DNA of 64,000 nucleotides from Candidatus Melainabacteria bacterium (GTDB taxonomy: Bacteria > Cyanobacteriota > Vampirovibrionia > Obscuribacterales > Obscuribacteraceae), in the NCBI GenBank assembly GCA_003153555.1, contig PLZS01000071.1, positions 1 to 64,000 of the forward strand, in the 5' to 3' direction. Each line of letters starts with the position of its first letter. The first letter of the stretch is position 1. A program made the translations under genes and the position numbers. Positions 28,517 to 37,249 of this stretch are shown in pieces. The notes under the pieces are model-generated. The model ran no database searches and had not been told where the DNA came from. It saw only the letters and a program-made list of their open reading frames with translations.

Positions 28517-28799
28517 TCAACGTTTAGCGCTTTTTACTGCCATGCCTTTGGCGTAAAGTTCACTGCCCACAACTGCTTGAGGATTGAATGTGATTTTAGG
28601 CAATTTAATTGTTTGCATCGTTTGAACTTCACGATCATGGCCTTCGTAGTTGCCCCAGAAGGCAGGTCCGACTTTCTGTTTTTTTTTGTCGATAAACGGG
28701 CATCATTTCGCTAACATCAAGATTATGCAAGACACAAAATAGTGTAATTGTGGCGCCTATCATGCCGATTCCGAGAATAAAGCAAATCAATACTACCAT
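28517..28799 (-). pseudogene. Small membrane protein gene interrupted at an A9 run
   Basis: From an ATG at 28799 (minus strand) the frame encodes a hydrophobic helix (MVVLICFILGIGMIGATITL), then VLHNLDVSEMMPVYRQKK, and reaches a run of nine A (28679-28687 as T on the plus strand). There the reading frame ends in unrelated residues. Dropping one A joins it to a long open frame QKVGPAFWGNYEGHD followed by LPKITFNPQ and a stop at 28517. The joined product, about 93 residues, resembles the neighbouring gene at 28827-29072: helix, short linker, aromatic-WG-[NK]-Y-x-G. It is either a recent frameshift, a base-calling error, or a gene rescued by slippage on the A-run. It starts 28 bp after the neighbour's stop. 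Confidence 0.5.
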
Positions 28800-28826
28800 T
28801 GCAATGAAAATCCTCTCGCTGTATTT

Positions 28827-29072
28827 TTATGGATGCCACGCCACTGCATGTGGAGTCAGTTTGGTAGGAGCATCTAAGTTGATTGTTGGATCATGTAGGG
28901 CAATTGTCCCCGTATATGGTGCGTCACCAACGCCTGCATATTTCCCCCAATATGAGGCAGAGACCTGGCTTTGAGGTATTGTTTCGTCAATATGAACGAT
29001 GCGGATGAGAATTAGCGAAATTATGATTGGCACAACCAAAATCGCAACGAAGATAAACAGCGGAAGGAACAT
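28827..29072 (-). CDS. Small single-helix membrane protein (81 aa)
   Basis: AGAGGAG upstream of the ATG at 29072 supports the start. Residues 2-25 are a transmembrane helix (FLPLFIFVAILVVPIIISLI). A short linker HIDETIPQSQ leads to a domain with SASYWGKYAGVGDAP and a strand INLDAPTKL. The YWGKYxG motif and overall plan match the broken gene immediately downstream, so the two are tandem paralogs. The family is not recognised. Confidence 0.65.
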   Translation of the reverse strand: MFLPLFIFVAILVVPIIISLILIRIVHIDETIPQSQVSASYWGKYAGVGDAPYTGTIALHDPTINLDAPTKLTPHAVAWHP

Positions 29073-29288
29073 ATAGTTCTCCTCTGAGGAAGTAAGGGCA
29101 CGTTATTCCTTGCTGTCAGACTTACTCTGGGCAGCGGTTACGGCTTCCGTAAAAGGACTTCAAGGGCGATGAAGTCGAGTTCATTGCACTCTATTCTTGA
29201 GTGGTGCAATTGTCCATGGGAAATTTACGAACGATGTCTGCTCTGCATTTTCTGAGCCCTGACTGCAGCAATAAATCTTCCGGCTCGT

Positions 29289-29927
29289 CTATTTTACAAA
29301 TGCCAATGCCGCCATTTTTTTTGCGTGATTTTTTATATCTACTGGCCACGCATCAATCATTACATTGAATCGAGTTGCGTCTGCTGCGAATAGGGCCCGT
29401 GTTGCTTCTTCGAATCCGGGAAAATTACCTGCCATCGCTGATATGAAGCGATAGGTGCACTCTTGGGATTGTCGCTTCTCATCTTTATTTATGTTGGTTC
29501 GCTTCGCTGCTTCAACTAACTTCCTGAGCGTGCCAGAAGCACCTCCTGGTTGGTTGGCTAACCATTCCCAATGCCGTGGGAGCAGAGTTACCTCGCGCGG
29601 AATTACTCCTAACTTGGGACGACCTGGTCTGCGCGAAATTTCCTGTTGAGCAACTTCTCCAAGTGAAGGGTCCTTTCCATTTATATGTTGGTTGATAGAT
29701 AGTTCGTGCAGTCGTTGTTTGAATTGATCGAGCGAACCGCGGAAATCAAGTTCGATAGGCAAGCTGTTGCTGGTCTTGAATATTAGAATGGCTTCGTTCT
29801 CTTCTGAATCAATAATCTCCTTTGTTTTCAAAGCAACGTGCAATAAGTCTCCGCTTGCTATGCAGCGCGAACCCGCAAAGGCGATGCATTCTGTTGACTC
29901 CACTTGTTTAATGTCGTCAGGCATCAA
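29289..29927 (-). CDS. DUF2239-family protein
   Basis: A 212-residue cytoplasmic protein. It shows the DUF2239 layout: AFAGSRCIASGDLLHVALKT at the start, IELDFRGSLDQFKQRL, then GRPKLGVIPREVTLLPRHWE, LANQPGGASGTLRKLVEAAK and a helical end with FEEATRALFAAD. Function of the family is unknown to me; the GRPKLG and ARxLVE-like region is compatible with nucleic-acid binding but unproven. The start region faces repeats at 29959. Confidence 0.8.
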   Translation of the reverse strand: MMPDDIKQVESTECIAFAGSRCIASGDLLHVALKTKEIIDSEENEAILIFKTSNSLPIELDFRGSLDQFKQRLHELSINQHINGKDPSLGEVAQQEISRRPGRPKLGVIPREVTLLPRHWEWLANQPGGASGTLRKLVEAAKRTNINKDEKRQSQECTYRFISAMAGNFPGFEEATRALFAADATRFNVMIDAWPVDIKNHAKKMAALAFVK

Positions 29928-29958
29928 GGGTACTTCCGATTTGAGCCATTTAAAAATG

Positions 29959-30065
29959 AACCGATGACGGTTGATTTTATTTTACCCGGATAAAATTGAG
30001 CCGATCAATATGATCCGGGTAAAACTTACAGAGTTTTTCTTGAAAAATAAACCGATGACGCTTGA
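29959..30065. repeat. Two AACCGATGACGGTTGA-type copies flanking a 12-bp-stem hairpin
   Basis: Copies of the dispersed palindrome lie at 29959-29974 and 30050-30065 (the second with one mismatch). Between them TTTTACCCGGAT (29980-29991) and ATCCGGGTAAAA (30013-30024) form a perfect 12-bp stem with a 21-base loop. There is no T-run, and the block lies between divergent genes, so it is not a terminator. A decayed copy of the element may form the loop (GAGCCGATCAA). Confidence 0.7.
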
Positions 30066-30192
30066 TTTTTGGCAAGCCGACCACCAGGCAAAATAAGCTT
30101 TTCAAATTTTGGACATTTATGGGGTACTAACCATGGGAGTCTTACTAATCGATAGGGATTTCCACCAATCGACTAGTTGCGTTTAGATATCT

Positions 30193-30522
30193 ATGATTCG
30201 AGCACAACGCAATTTATTTGCAGGGAGCCTGGATGGCATACGCCTGAAAGCACGAGAGCTGAAATTGATCGACGATCAATTACGCGTCGAACCACCGAAA
30301 ATTGAAACACGGAACCAGTCGGTACTGCCAAAGGCGGCACCCTCGGTTCGCTTTCTGAGCCGCAAGGCCAGAAATCGGTATTGAATGAACAGATAGTTCA
30401 ACTGCATACGGGCACTAGCCTGTTGCACTTGATCGCGCCCGAGTTCGAGTTGCTGATGCACAACAAGCACCTTAAAAGTCTAAGAACAAGCTCCAGCACG
30501 TATTCTAGAATTGGAAAAGAAA
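30193..30522 (+). other. Possible frameshifted small gene before the 30523 gene
   Basis: An ATG at 30193 opens a 63-residue frame (MIRAQRNLFAGSLDGIRLKA) that ends at 30384. From about 30316 another frame (NTEPVGTAKGGTLG, then SLLHLIAPEFELLMHNKHL) reads on to about 30555 and looks more protein-like than the tail of the first. This could be one small gene broken by a frameshift, or noise. Confidence 0.2.
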
Positions 30523-31896
30523 ATGCAAATAAAACAAGCTCAATTAACTGACTATCAAAGCCAGAGCCTCTCGTTGGCTAATCAAACCGTAGACTTTCTG
30601 GATCGAATCGACGCTAGGCGACGAGAAATTGAATTCGACCCAACCAGGGCCAAATCGATCAAAGAGACAGCGACGCCCATTGTTCGCCGCCTCAAATCCG
30701 GTCATGTCGCTCCTGGCGAAACAAATTTTGAACCACCTTCTGTCGGAGCTGGACAGCGGCACTCTCGAGACACCATAGCCGATACCAGATCAATTGCCCA
30801 AAAGAAAATTATTGTAGATGTAAATCTGCCTGATGCAGAGCAACACAAAGCAGACAAAATTGAAGTTATTCTCTGTCGCGAAGTCGAAGTTGCTCGCAAT
30901 ATGGCACTTAGAAATGTCGAACCGTGGCGCGCTGAAGCTGAACTTAAGTCAGCCCAGAATGGTAAACGTGCTGCTGAAAGTGCTCGCTATTTGAGCGATG
31001 AAAGCCGCACACGCTCTCTTGAAAATGCTGATGTCCGTTTGTCAAAGGCCCAATCGGTAAGCGATTCTGCCGGACCGACTAAGTATGCGCAGACTGTACG
31101 TTCGTTGAGAGATTATGCAGTTTCAATTCAAAGACAAGTTGTTCATGAAGACGATGCCCATCGGCGTGATGTTTTCGCCAAGCAATCAGTAATCGATCTA
31201 GAGCTGATGGTGCGCTCGGTGAAGAATTTGGAGAAGGGCGTGAACGGCGATTTGCCTCAGGTCAATCTGCAAAGTGATTTCGATCCACACTCTCGCTTGG
31301 CAAAAGTCAAGGATCATCTTGAGGATAAAATTTCACGAATTAACTCTAATCAAGATAAGCGATTGGATCGGTTAGTTGAGCAAAACACCGTGCTCGCAAC
31401 TTTGCAGAGCAGACTGGGAGAACTGCCAAATGATGGCGTCATCTTTTTCTTCAACAAAGATGGGCAGATCATCAAAACTCCGATGAGCAAACCGGGCAAT
31501 ATTTTGGTTGGTGTTGACCGCCTTGAATATCCAAAGAGCAAATTGCGTACAGATGGCACTTTCTTGAATCGAGCCGGTGAAGCTGTGAAAGTAGAAATGA
31601 CCTACAAAGCAATTGACGTGCCTCGCTGGAAGAACTCTGGAAACGGCCCCAATGGTGCAGGAATCGATCGCTTCGCTGGAGATGATATTGCCGGAGCGGC
31701 CATAGTTCGTCCGAAAGAAGGCGCCAAGCCAATTCAAGCAAACAAGCGTGTCTTTGTTGAGAAGGAAGTCGTTGGTCTGATTGGTGATCTGCCTGCAGAT
31801 GTATCAACTGGGATGGCCTTCAAAGAGCTAGCGAAGCGCTTCGGGAACATGGAGTACGGTAAAAAAGCGACCGAAGCAACGGAACAAAATAAATAG
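30523..31896 (+). CDS. Hypothetical protein (457 aa), helical N-terminus
   Basis: A TTG at 30511 or the ATG at 30523 may start it; GGAAAAGA precedes the latter. The first 300 residues are charged and helical with heptad-like stretches (RSLRDYAVSIQRQVVHEDD; LEDKISRINSNQDKRLDRL). The last 150 residues change to strands: DGVIFFFNKDGQIIKTPMSK, ILVGVDRLEYPKSKLRTDG and VFVEKEVVGLIGDLPAD. There is no signal peptide and no recognised domain. It may be a structural or surface-associated protein exported by another route; this is a guess. Confidence 0.6.
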   Translation: MQIKQAQLTDYQSQSLSLANQTVDFLDRIDARRREIEFDPTRAKSIKETATPIVRRLKSGHVAPGETNFEPPSVGAGQRHSRDTIADTRSIAQKKIIVDVNLPDAEQHKADKIEVILCREVEVARNMALRNVEPWRAEAELKSAQNGKRAAESARYLSDESRTRSLENADVRLSKAQSVSDSAGPTKYAQTVRSLRDYAVSIQRQVVHEDDAHRRDVFAKQSVIDLELMVRSVKNLEKGVNGDLPQVNLQSDFDPHSRLAKVKDHLEDKISRINSNQDKRLDRLVEQNTVLATLQSRLGELPNDGVIFFFNKDGQIIKTPMSKPGNILVGVDRLEYPKSKLRTDGTFLNRAGEAVKVEMTYKAIDVPRWKNSGNGPNGAGIDRFAGDDIAGAAIVRPKEGAKPIQANKRVFVEKEVVGLIGDLPADVSTGMAFKELAKRFGNMEYGKKATEATEQNK

Positions 31897-32021
31897 GCAT
31901 CCGCTATGTGCACGATTTGAAAGGATCGCGCAAGCATGTACCGGACCCGATACAGCCCAGACAAGACTTGGCGGATCTAAAATAATAGATGTCGAGGCGG
32001 AGCTGGGTAAATTCTGAGACT

Positions 32022-32050
32022 AGGAGAAGCTCGCTTCTCCTGTTTCTTTT
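32022..32050 (+). terminator. Terminator after the 30523 gene
   Basis: AGGAGAAG (32022-32029) pairs with CTTCTCCT (32034-32041) around a 4-base loop, then GTTTCTTTT. It is 125 bp after the stop. The rest of the 280-bp gap holds nothing recognised. Confidence 0.75.
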
Positions 32051-32175
32051 AGCTACTTGTTTTACCGATCACACTTGATCAATTTGGCTGAAGGTTCGAC
32101 CGCTGAACTAGTCAATTGCTTGCGGAGTATGCCAAGACTTTGAGAAGATAGTTCCTGTCTTAGGAGAGGCAGGCT

Positions 32176-33153
32176 GTGGAGCATGGAAAAAGTGAATCGG
32201 ATCCGCCCTTAGCTGAGACGCTGTCTGCGATTTCGCTGCCTTTGCAACCCGAATTGTCACCGTCCAGATGCTTTAAAAGCTTGCAGTGGTGGAAGAATGC
32301 GACACTCATGTCCGTTCTATATGCGCGCCAATGTGTTGTCCCGGCTTGTCTTTGGATTGCCGCCGTATGCGTTGTCGTTTTTCCCGGAGTGTTTATGATA
32401 AGCACTGCGGGTCTTTCACAAGGAATGATGCAAATTCTTCAAGGTTTGATTGCCTATTTTCTGGCTCTCGTTCTGTCCATACCATTAATGGGTTGGTGTT
32501 TCGCGGCATGGCTTGTGCGATTAACTGCCTATTCATCAGCCTTCAGCACGTTTTCATCAGTGGAGATGGTGACTTCGCCTTTAGACAAGACTCGGATCGT
32601 CAAAGCTCAGCTCGATGCACTTGATAAAACGAGATTGAACAAAGCCTTTTTGACAAAGTTTTGGTCGGCGTTGACCGTATTTTTGTTGCTGCCATTTTCC
32701 ATTTTTTTTATATCTATGTTGGTGCTCACATGCACTTATCCAGCGATTTTAGGTGCATCCGCTTTAAAGCTGCCCACCTGGGCGCTTCTGACTACAAACG
32801 TATGCTGCTCTGTGTCCGGATTGTATTCTACTGCTGTAAGTTTCGCCGGAATTTGTGTTTCTTCGAATGCCAGCAGCCATCCTGTTGATCGTGCAAAGCA
32901 AGCGATGGCACTCTCGTTTAGATTCTTTTTCCCCCTAATGCTAATTTCTGCCCTGTCGATCCTCTTTAACATGCTTATTTCCTCTCCTCGGGAGCTTATT
33001 CAAGGTGCACAACCACTGGGTTTAATGGCTCTGACGGGGTCTTTGTGGCCAGCGCTAGAAGAGTTGTGGCGGGGAGCGACTAGCACAGTACTATGGACGC
33101 TGACACTGGCGCCTATGTGTGAGTATCTGCGAGGCAAACTGAGTCATGTTTGA
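32176..33153 (+). CDS. Polytopic membrane protein (325 aa)
   Basis: Starts at GTG with AGGAGAGG at 32162-32169. After about 55 soluble residues there are around six hydrophobic segments, for example LWIAAVCVVVFPGVFMI, GLIAYFLALVLSIPLMGWCF, FWSALTVFLLLPFSIFFISM and FRFFFPLMLISALSILFNML. A polar loop with LDKTRIVKAQLDALDKTR lies between helices. No transporter family is recognised, and it lacks the CobS cobalamin synthase motifs I would look for. It overlaps the CobT-like gene by 8 bp, so a link to nucleobase or cobamide metabolism is possible. Confidence 0.65.
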   Translation: MEHGKSESDPPLAETLSAISLPLQPELSPSRCFKSLQWWKNATLMSVLYARQCVVPACLWIAAVCVVVFPGVFMISTAGLSQGMMQILQGLIAYFLALVLSIPLMGWCFAAWLVRLTAYSSAFSTFSSVEMVTSPLDKTRIVKAQLDALDKTRLNKAFLTKFWSALTVFLLLPFSIFFISMLVLTCTYPAILGASALKLPTWALLTTNVCCSVSGLYSTAVSFAGICVSSNASSHPVDRAKQAMALSFRFFFPLMLISALSILFNMLISSPRELIQGAQPLGLMALTGSLWPALEELWRGATSTVLWTLTLAPMCEYLRGKLSHV

Positions 33154-34270
33154 TAACGGCTTCGTGCAGGTCGTTAGTGAGCGCCAGCAAATCGATAATT
33201 TACTTACTGACATGAGCAATTCATGCGGCTTTTACCTATGTCTTGGCGGCACTAAGACCAGTGATGTAGCCGGAATTTCAGCTGCTGGTGCCACACCAGA
33301 GCTGCGCAGATTGACTCCGGCTGCCGATGCGGAGGCGCTTCTCTTGGGTTATACGAAAACGGTCGAGAAGTTACCTGTATCACCGAGCGGAATAGTATCG
33401 CCTGTCGTAATCACCAGAGCTTGTTTGCAACTTGCCGGCATCTCGCCCCAGGTGATCAATTGTGGTGTCTTCACGGCGCCTCAAATTCCTCTATTCGAGG
33501 CCGGCTTGACGCCTGCAGAGTGCGTGGTATCTGGGCATGCGATGACACTAAATATGGTGATTGAATTATTTAATCGCGGCTTTGATTTCGGCATTAAGGA
33601 GGCGGCTCGCAAGAAAACAATTGCCATTGCCGAGTGTGTTCCAGGCGGCACTACAACTGCTCTAGCGGTGCTTGTTGGCTTAGGGTATGAGGCCAACAAC
33701 TCTATGTCCAGTAGCGTGCCTAACTGCAATCATGATGCACGTTGGAATTTAGTGGAGCAAGGGCTAAAAATAGCCCGAATTGAATCAGGGCACTCAAAGC
33801 CATTCGAAATCCTTGCTGCAGTTGGCGATCCGATGCAACCATTTGTGCTCGGAATGGCGCTAGCGGCCTGTCAAACTGTCTCGGTAATCCTCGCTGGAGG
33901 GTCTCAGATGCTTGCTGTCTATGCATTGTGCAAAGCTCTCTCTCCCGACTATGCAATCGAAATTAGCAAAGCTCGCATCGGTGTCGTGACTACGAAATGG
34001 GTGGCATTCGATCAAAATGCAGGCTTGGTGGCACTGAGTGCTCAGATTGGTGCACCATTTGCGGCATCATGTCCAAATTTTTGGTTATCCAGACACGTCG
34101 GTTTGCAAGCTTATGAACAGGGCCATGTCAAAGAGGGTATTGGAGCAGGTGCAGCCATGGCGCTCGCCTATCTCGCTTTTGGTAAAAATAGCAGCCTCCT
34201 GATTAGCAAAATAGATCAATCATACGATTCTATGGTTGGCACGCTTTGCCCTACGCACCAGGAAGCATGA
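33146..34270 (+). CDS. CobT-like phosphoribosyltransferase (TIGR00303 type)
   Basis: A 374-residue relative of nicotinate-nucleotide:dimethylbenzimidazole phosphoribosyltransferase, which activates the lower ligand of cobamides. The N-terminal block DVAGISAAGATPELRRLTPA and GIVSPVVITRACL match the form known from Cyanobacteria. Later blocks are AIAECVPGGTTTALAVL, the Gly-rich region VILAGGSQMLAVYAL and GIGAGAAMALA near the end. The classical CobT catalytic Glu region was not located with certainty. It overlaps the upstream membrane-protein gene by 8 bp. No other cobamide gene or B12 riboswitch is seen in the window. Confidence 0.8.
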   Translation: MFDNGFVQVVSERQQIDNLLTDMSNSCGFYLCLGGTKTSDVAGISAAGATPELRRLTPAADAEALLLGYTKTVEKLPVSPSGIVSPVVITRACLQLAGISPQVINCGVFTAPQIPLFEAGLTPAECVVSGHAMTLNMVIELFNRGFDFGIKEAARKKTIAIAECVPGGTTTALAVLVGLGYEANNSMSSSVPNCNHDARWNLVEQGLKIARIESGHSKPFEILAAVGDPMQPFVLGMALAACQTVSVILAGGSQMLAVYALCKALSPDYAIEISKARIGVVTTKWVAFDQNAGLVALSAQIGAPFAASCPNFWLSRHVGLQAYEQGHVKEGIGAGAAMALAYLAFGKNSSLLISKIDQSYDSMVGTLCPTHQEA

Positions 34271-34304
34271 GCTGAATTGGTTCAGGATTAAATCAGGGCG
34301 TAAA

Positions 34305-35777
34305 TCAGGCGTAGACCGAAACACAATTGCGCCCAGCCTCTTTCGCTTTCTGAAGAGCAAGTTTAGCGTCACGCAGAATCGTTTCCGGATTCAAGTCTTC
34401 CATATTGAAATGCGCACAGCCGACGCTAACGGTCACGTGAGGACTTTTTCGTCCGGGTCCTTTAGCGAAGCCTAATTGCTCGACTTCAACTCTTACTTTT
34501 TCCGCCAGAACCTTGACGCCGGCAATCTCCGTGTTTGGCAGAACAACTGCAAATTCATCGCCACCATATCTGGCAATCAAATCGCTTGAGCGTGTGATGT
34601 TCAGCAAACGGTTGGCGATTGTTGAAATAACTAGATCACCAACCTCATATCCAAATTCATCGTTCAGTTCTGCAAAATTATCTATATCGATAATTGCCAT
34701 GCCCACAGCCAGTCTCTGTCGAAAGGAGAAAAGAAGCTGTTGCTGCAGAAATCCAACCAGAAACTCCAAGTTGTATAAACCGGTGAGTGGATCGATAGAT
34801 GCTCGATATGCCTCACGAGAATGCAAGACTTCTATTTCCTGCTTTGCTAAAAGCAACTGAATTACAGGTTGCATCTGCAATTGAAGCTGGCTCATAAATG
34901 CCTTAGAAGTGGCATTGAAAGTTTTCTTCTGGTACGAAGCAAAGACCAACGCCCCAGTTCCAGCCTTTTCACCGGCTACCGGCAGTAATTCAAACTCGCC
35001 CAAACCTTTGCCTTTCTCGTCAAATTCTCCGCGCACGTCCAAGGCGAGGTCCCGAGGAACTGACAATTGTTTGGTAATTTTTGCCAGGAGTTGATCAAAT
35101 GCTTCTTTGCTTAATCCAGGCGCGAGCTGAAAAGCGGCCCAGGGATTTTCCGGATTGGCAATCACTATCCCAAGAACATCGGGGCTGAATAGTTGATTGA
35201 TCGATGAGAAATAAGCGTCAACAAAGCGTTTGCGTGGTTCGACAAGTCCGGTCATGTTGCGCGTTAGTCGCGTCACCAGTCGTTCAATGAGGAGATCGTC
35301 CAACAAGCCGGCATAACTGTTGATTAGGTTGTTGCTTGAAAATGTTCGCGATGGCACGAGTAAATTTTTGACCATGCTGGTTTTCCAGCCTTGATCTTTA
35401 GCGGCTTTGATCAAGTCTGTAATCATTTCAACAACCGCTTTTACGTCCTTTAACTCTTCTGGTTCTAGAAGGGCATCAGGTAATGCGGCAACTCTCCAAA
35501 ATTCATCTTGATCAGCCGGCTGTCCTTTTATTAAGACAATTGGAAGTCTGCTGGTGCGGTCGTTGGATTTAATCAAACACGATAGTTGATAGCCGCTTAA
35601 GTCTTGCAACGAGGTTGATGCGACAACGATATCAGCACCTTGCGATCCCAGCTCGTCAAGAGCATCAAAGCCGCCTCGACATGCGCTAATTTCGTGTCCT
35701 GCAGACTTTAGCTCAGCCTTAAGGTCGCCATGTGCACTTGGATCTTCATCCACAAATACGATTTTGAATTCTGCCAT
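34305..35777 (-). CDS. Receiver-GGDEF diguanylate cyclase with non-phosphorylatable receiver
   Basis: A 490-residue protein. Residues 1-125 follow the receiver fold (FKIVFVDEDPS with D10 and E11), but the phosphoacceptor position is S54 (DIVVASTSLQDLSG), so normal phosphorylation is not possible. A helical and GAF-like middle, about 130-320, may be a sensory part. The C-terminal GGDEF domain is intact: DPLTGLYN, then RYGGDEFAVV (GGDEF 405-409), with an I-site RSSD at 396-399. It should make c-di-GMP. The minus-strand leader contains repeat-family-3 sequence. Confidence 0.9.
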   Translation of the reverse strand: MAEFKIVFVDEDPSAHGDLKAELKSAGHEISACRGGFDALDELGSQGADIVVASTSLQDLSGYQLSCLIKSNDRTSRLPIVLIKGQPADQDEFWRVAALPDALLEPEELKDVKAVVEMITDLIKAAKDQGWKTSMVKNLLVPSRTFSSNNLINSYAGLLDDLLIERLVTRLTRNMTGLVEPRKRFVDAYFSSINQLFSPDVLGIVIANPENPWAAFQLAPGLSKEAFDQLLAKITKQLSVPRDLALDVRGEFDEKGKGLGEFELLPVAGEKAGTGALVFASYQKKTFNATSKAFMSQLQLQMQPVIQLLLAKQEIEVLHSREAYRASIDPLTGLYNLEFLVGFLQQQLLFSFRQRLAVGMAIIDIDNFAELNDEFGYEVGDLVISTIANRLLNITRSSDLIARYGGDEFAVVLPNTEIAGVKVLAEKVRVEVEQLGFAKGPGRKSPHVTVSVGCAHFNMEDLNPETILRDAKLALQKAKEAGRNCVSVYA

Positions 35778-35800
35778 GTTCTCCGGTCCCTGACTACTTT

Positions 35801-35905
35801 ATCTGAGGATAGTCTATGCGCACTAGTGGGGTCGATCCTAAGAGCGCCTGTCCGAGGAGGGCCTATGCAGCAAGCTGCCCGACTCCGCAAGCCGCCCGAC
35901 TTATG
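35801..35905. repeat. Dispersed repeat with GCAGCAAGCTGC core, upstream of the GGDEF gene
   Basis: GCAGCAAGCTGC at 35867-35878 is preceded by TCCGAGGAGGGCCTAT and followed by CCGACT. A partial copy ATCTGAGGATAGTCTATGCG lies at 35801-35820. The same context recurs at 39661-39715, 49978-50020 and, more loosely, 60840-60860. Confidence 0.7.
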
Positions 35906-36066
35906 CGCTGCCAGTCAATTTTACAGTGTTCAAGGCAAGTATCCATCAATCTGGACATCAATCTGATAAGCCATTCGTGAGTGTTATGATCTTGCTTTGA
36001 GAAATGCTCTGTGCCGGGGCGATTGGATCGTAATGGCGCCGCGTTAACGAGGATACCTGACTGATT

Positions 36067-37245
36067 ATGGCAATTGCGACATCGCTTAAAGACCAGCCGC
36101 TGACGTTCGAATATTCCGAAGAGCAAATGCTTATTCGCGAGACGATTAACGAAATCGCTCAAAAGGAATTCGCCCCCAGAGCCGCTGAAGTAGACAAGAA
36201 TCATCGCTTCCCGCGAGAAAATTGGGATTTGTTAGCCGCTTCTGATGTGTGCGGTTTGCCCTTTCCAGAGCAATATGGCGGAGCGGGGCTTGACAGCCTC
36301 TGCTACAGCATCGTTGTCGAAGAATTGGCAAAGGCTTGTGCCACAACATCCGTGATGTACTCAGCTCATGTTTCTTTGACCGCCAAACCAATATATATCT
36401 TTGGAACCGAAGAGCAACGGCAACGCTTCCTCGTGCCTATGTGCCAGGGCAAGAAACTCGGCGCTTTCGCTTTGTCTGAGCCCGGGTCGGGTTCAGATGC
36501 CGCGGCGGCTCGATGCACAGCGGTTTTGAAGGGGGACCATTTCATTCTAAATGGGTCCAAAAACTGGATCACCAATGGCATAGAAGCTGACTATTATCTA
36601 GTTCTTGCTCAAACCGACGCCACTCTAAAACACAGAGGGCTCGTCGCTCTGGTCGTCGAAAAAGGATCGCCAGGTTTTTCCTTTGGAAAATTAGAAGACA
36701 AGCTTGGGATCAGAGGTTCATCGACGTGCCAAATCCTGTTTGAGGATACTCCTGTACCGATTGAAAACATGCTCGGCTCGATCGGAGAAGGCTTCAAAGT
36801 AGCCATGCTCACTTTGGATGGTGGCAGAATCGGCATTGCCTCTCAGGCGGTGGGAATTGCACAAGGCGCTTGGGATCACGCCTTTAAGTATTCAAAAGAG
36901 CGGTCGGCTTTTGGTAAAACGATCAATCAATTTCAAGCCATACAATTTATGCTAGCTGATATGCAGACCGAAATCGACGCAGCCAGGCTCTTGACGTATC
37001 ATGCTAGTCTTGCTCAAGATCGTGGCGTCAAATTCAGCAAAGAAGCAGCACACGCGAAGTTGTACGCGTCTGAAGTGGCGATGCGCAATACTGTCAAATG
37101 CGTGCAGATTTTTGGCGGGTACGGCTTTGTCACAGATTATCCTGTTGAACGCTACATGCGAGATGCAAAAATCACCGAGATATATGAGGGTACCTCCGAG
37201 GTACAAAGAATAGTAATCGCCAATCATGTATTAAAGGGAATGTGA
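36067..37245 (+). CDS. Acyl-CoA dehydrogenase
   Basis: A 392-residue FAD enzyme that introduces the alpha-beta double bond into acyl-CoA. The flavin-binding run LGAFALSEPGSGSDAAAA is present, and the catalytic Glu lies at about E374 in ITEIYEGTSEVQRIV. The pattern FGKTINQFQAIQFMLADM and GGYGFVTDYPVERYMRDAK is typical of short/branched-chain and butyryl-CoA types. The substrate cannot be fixed from sequence. The J-domain gene starts 4 bp after its stop, and no electron-transfer flavoprotein gene is adjacent. Confidence 0.95.
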   Translation: MAIATSLKDQPLTFEYSEEQMLIRETINEIAQKEFAPRAAEVDKNHRFPRENWDLLAASDVCGLPFPEQYGGAGLDSLCYSIVVEELAKACATTSVMYSAHVSLTAKPIYIFGTEEQRQRFLVPMCQGKKLGAFALSEPGSGSDAAAARCTAVLKGDHFILNGSKNWITNGIEADYYLVLAQTDATLKHRGLVALVVEKGSPGFSFGKLEDKLGIRGSSTCQILFEDTPVPIENMLGSIGEGFKVAMLTLDGGRIGIASQAVGIAQGAWDHAFKYSKERSAFGKTINQFQAIQFMLADMQTEIDAARLLTYHASLAQDRGVKFSKEAAHAKLYASEVAMRNTVKCVQIFGGYGFVTDYPVERYMRDAKITEIYEGTSEVQRIVIANHVLKGM

Positions 37246-37249
37246 AATT

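Noticed and set aside
28750-28974. Plus-strand 74-residue frame
   Set aside because: It lies antisense to two minus-strand paralogs whose shared motif shows the true coding strand.
33000-33150. Search for a cobalamin riboswitch before the CobT-like gene
   Set aside because: The gene overlaps coding sequence upstream and no B12-box-like sequence was seen.
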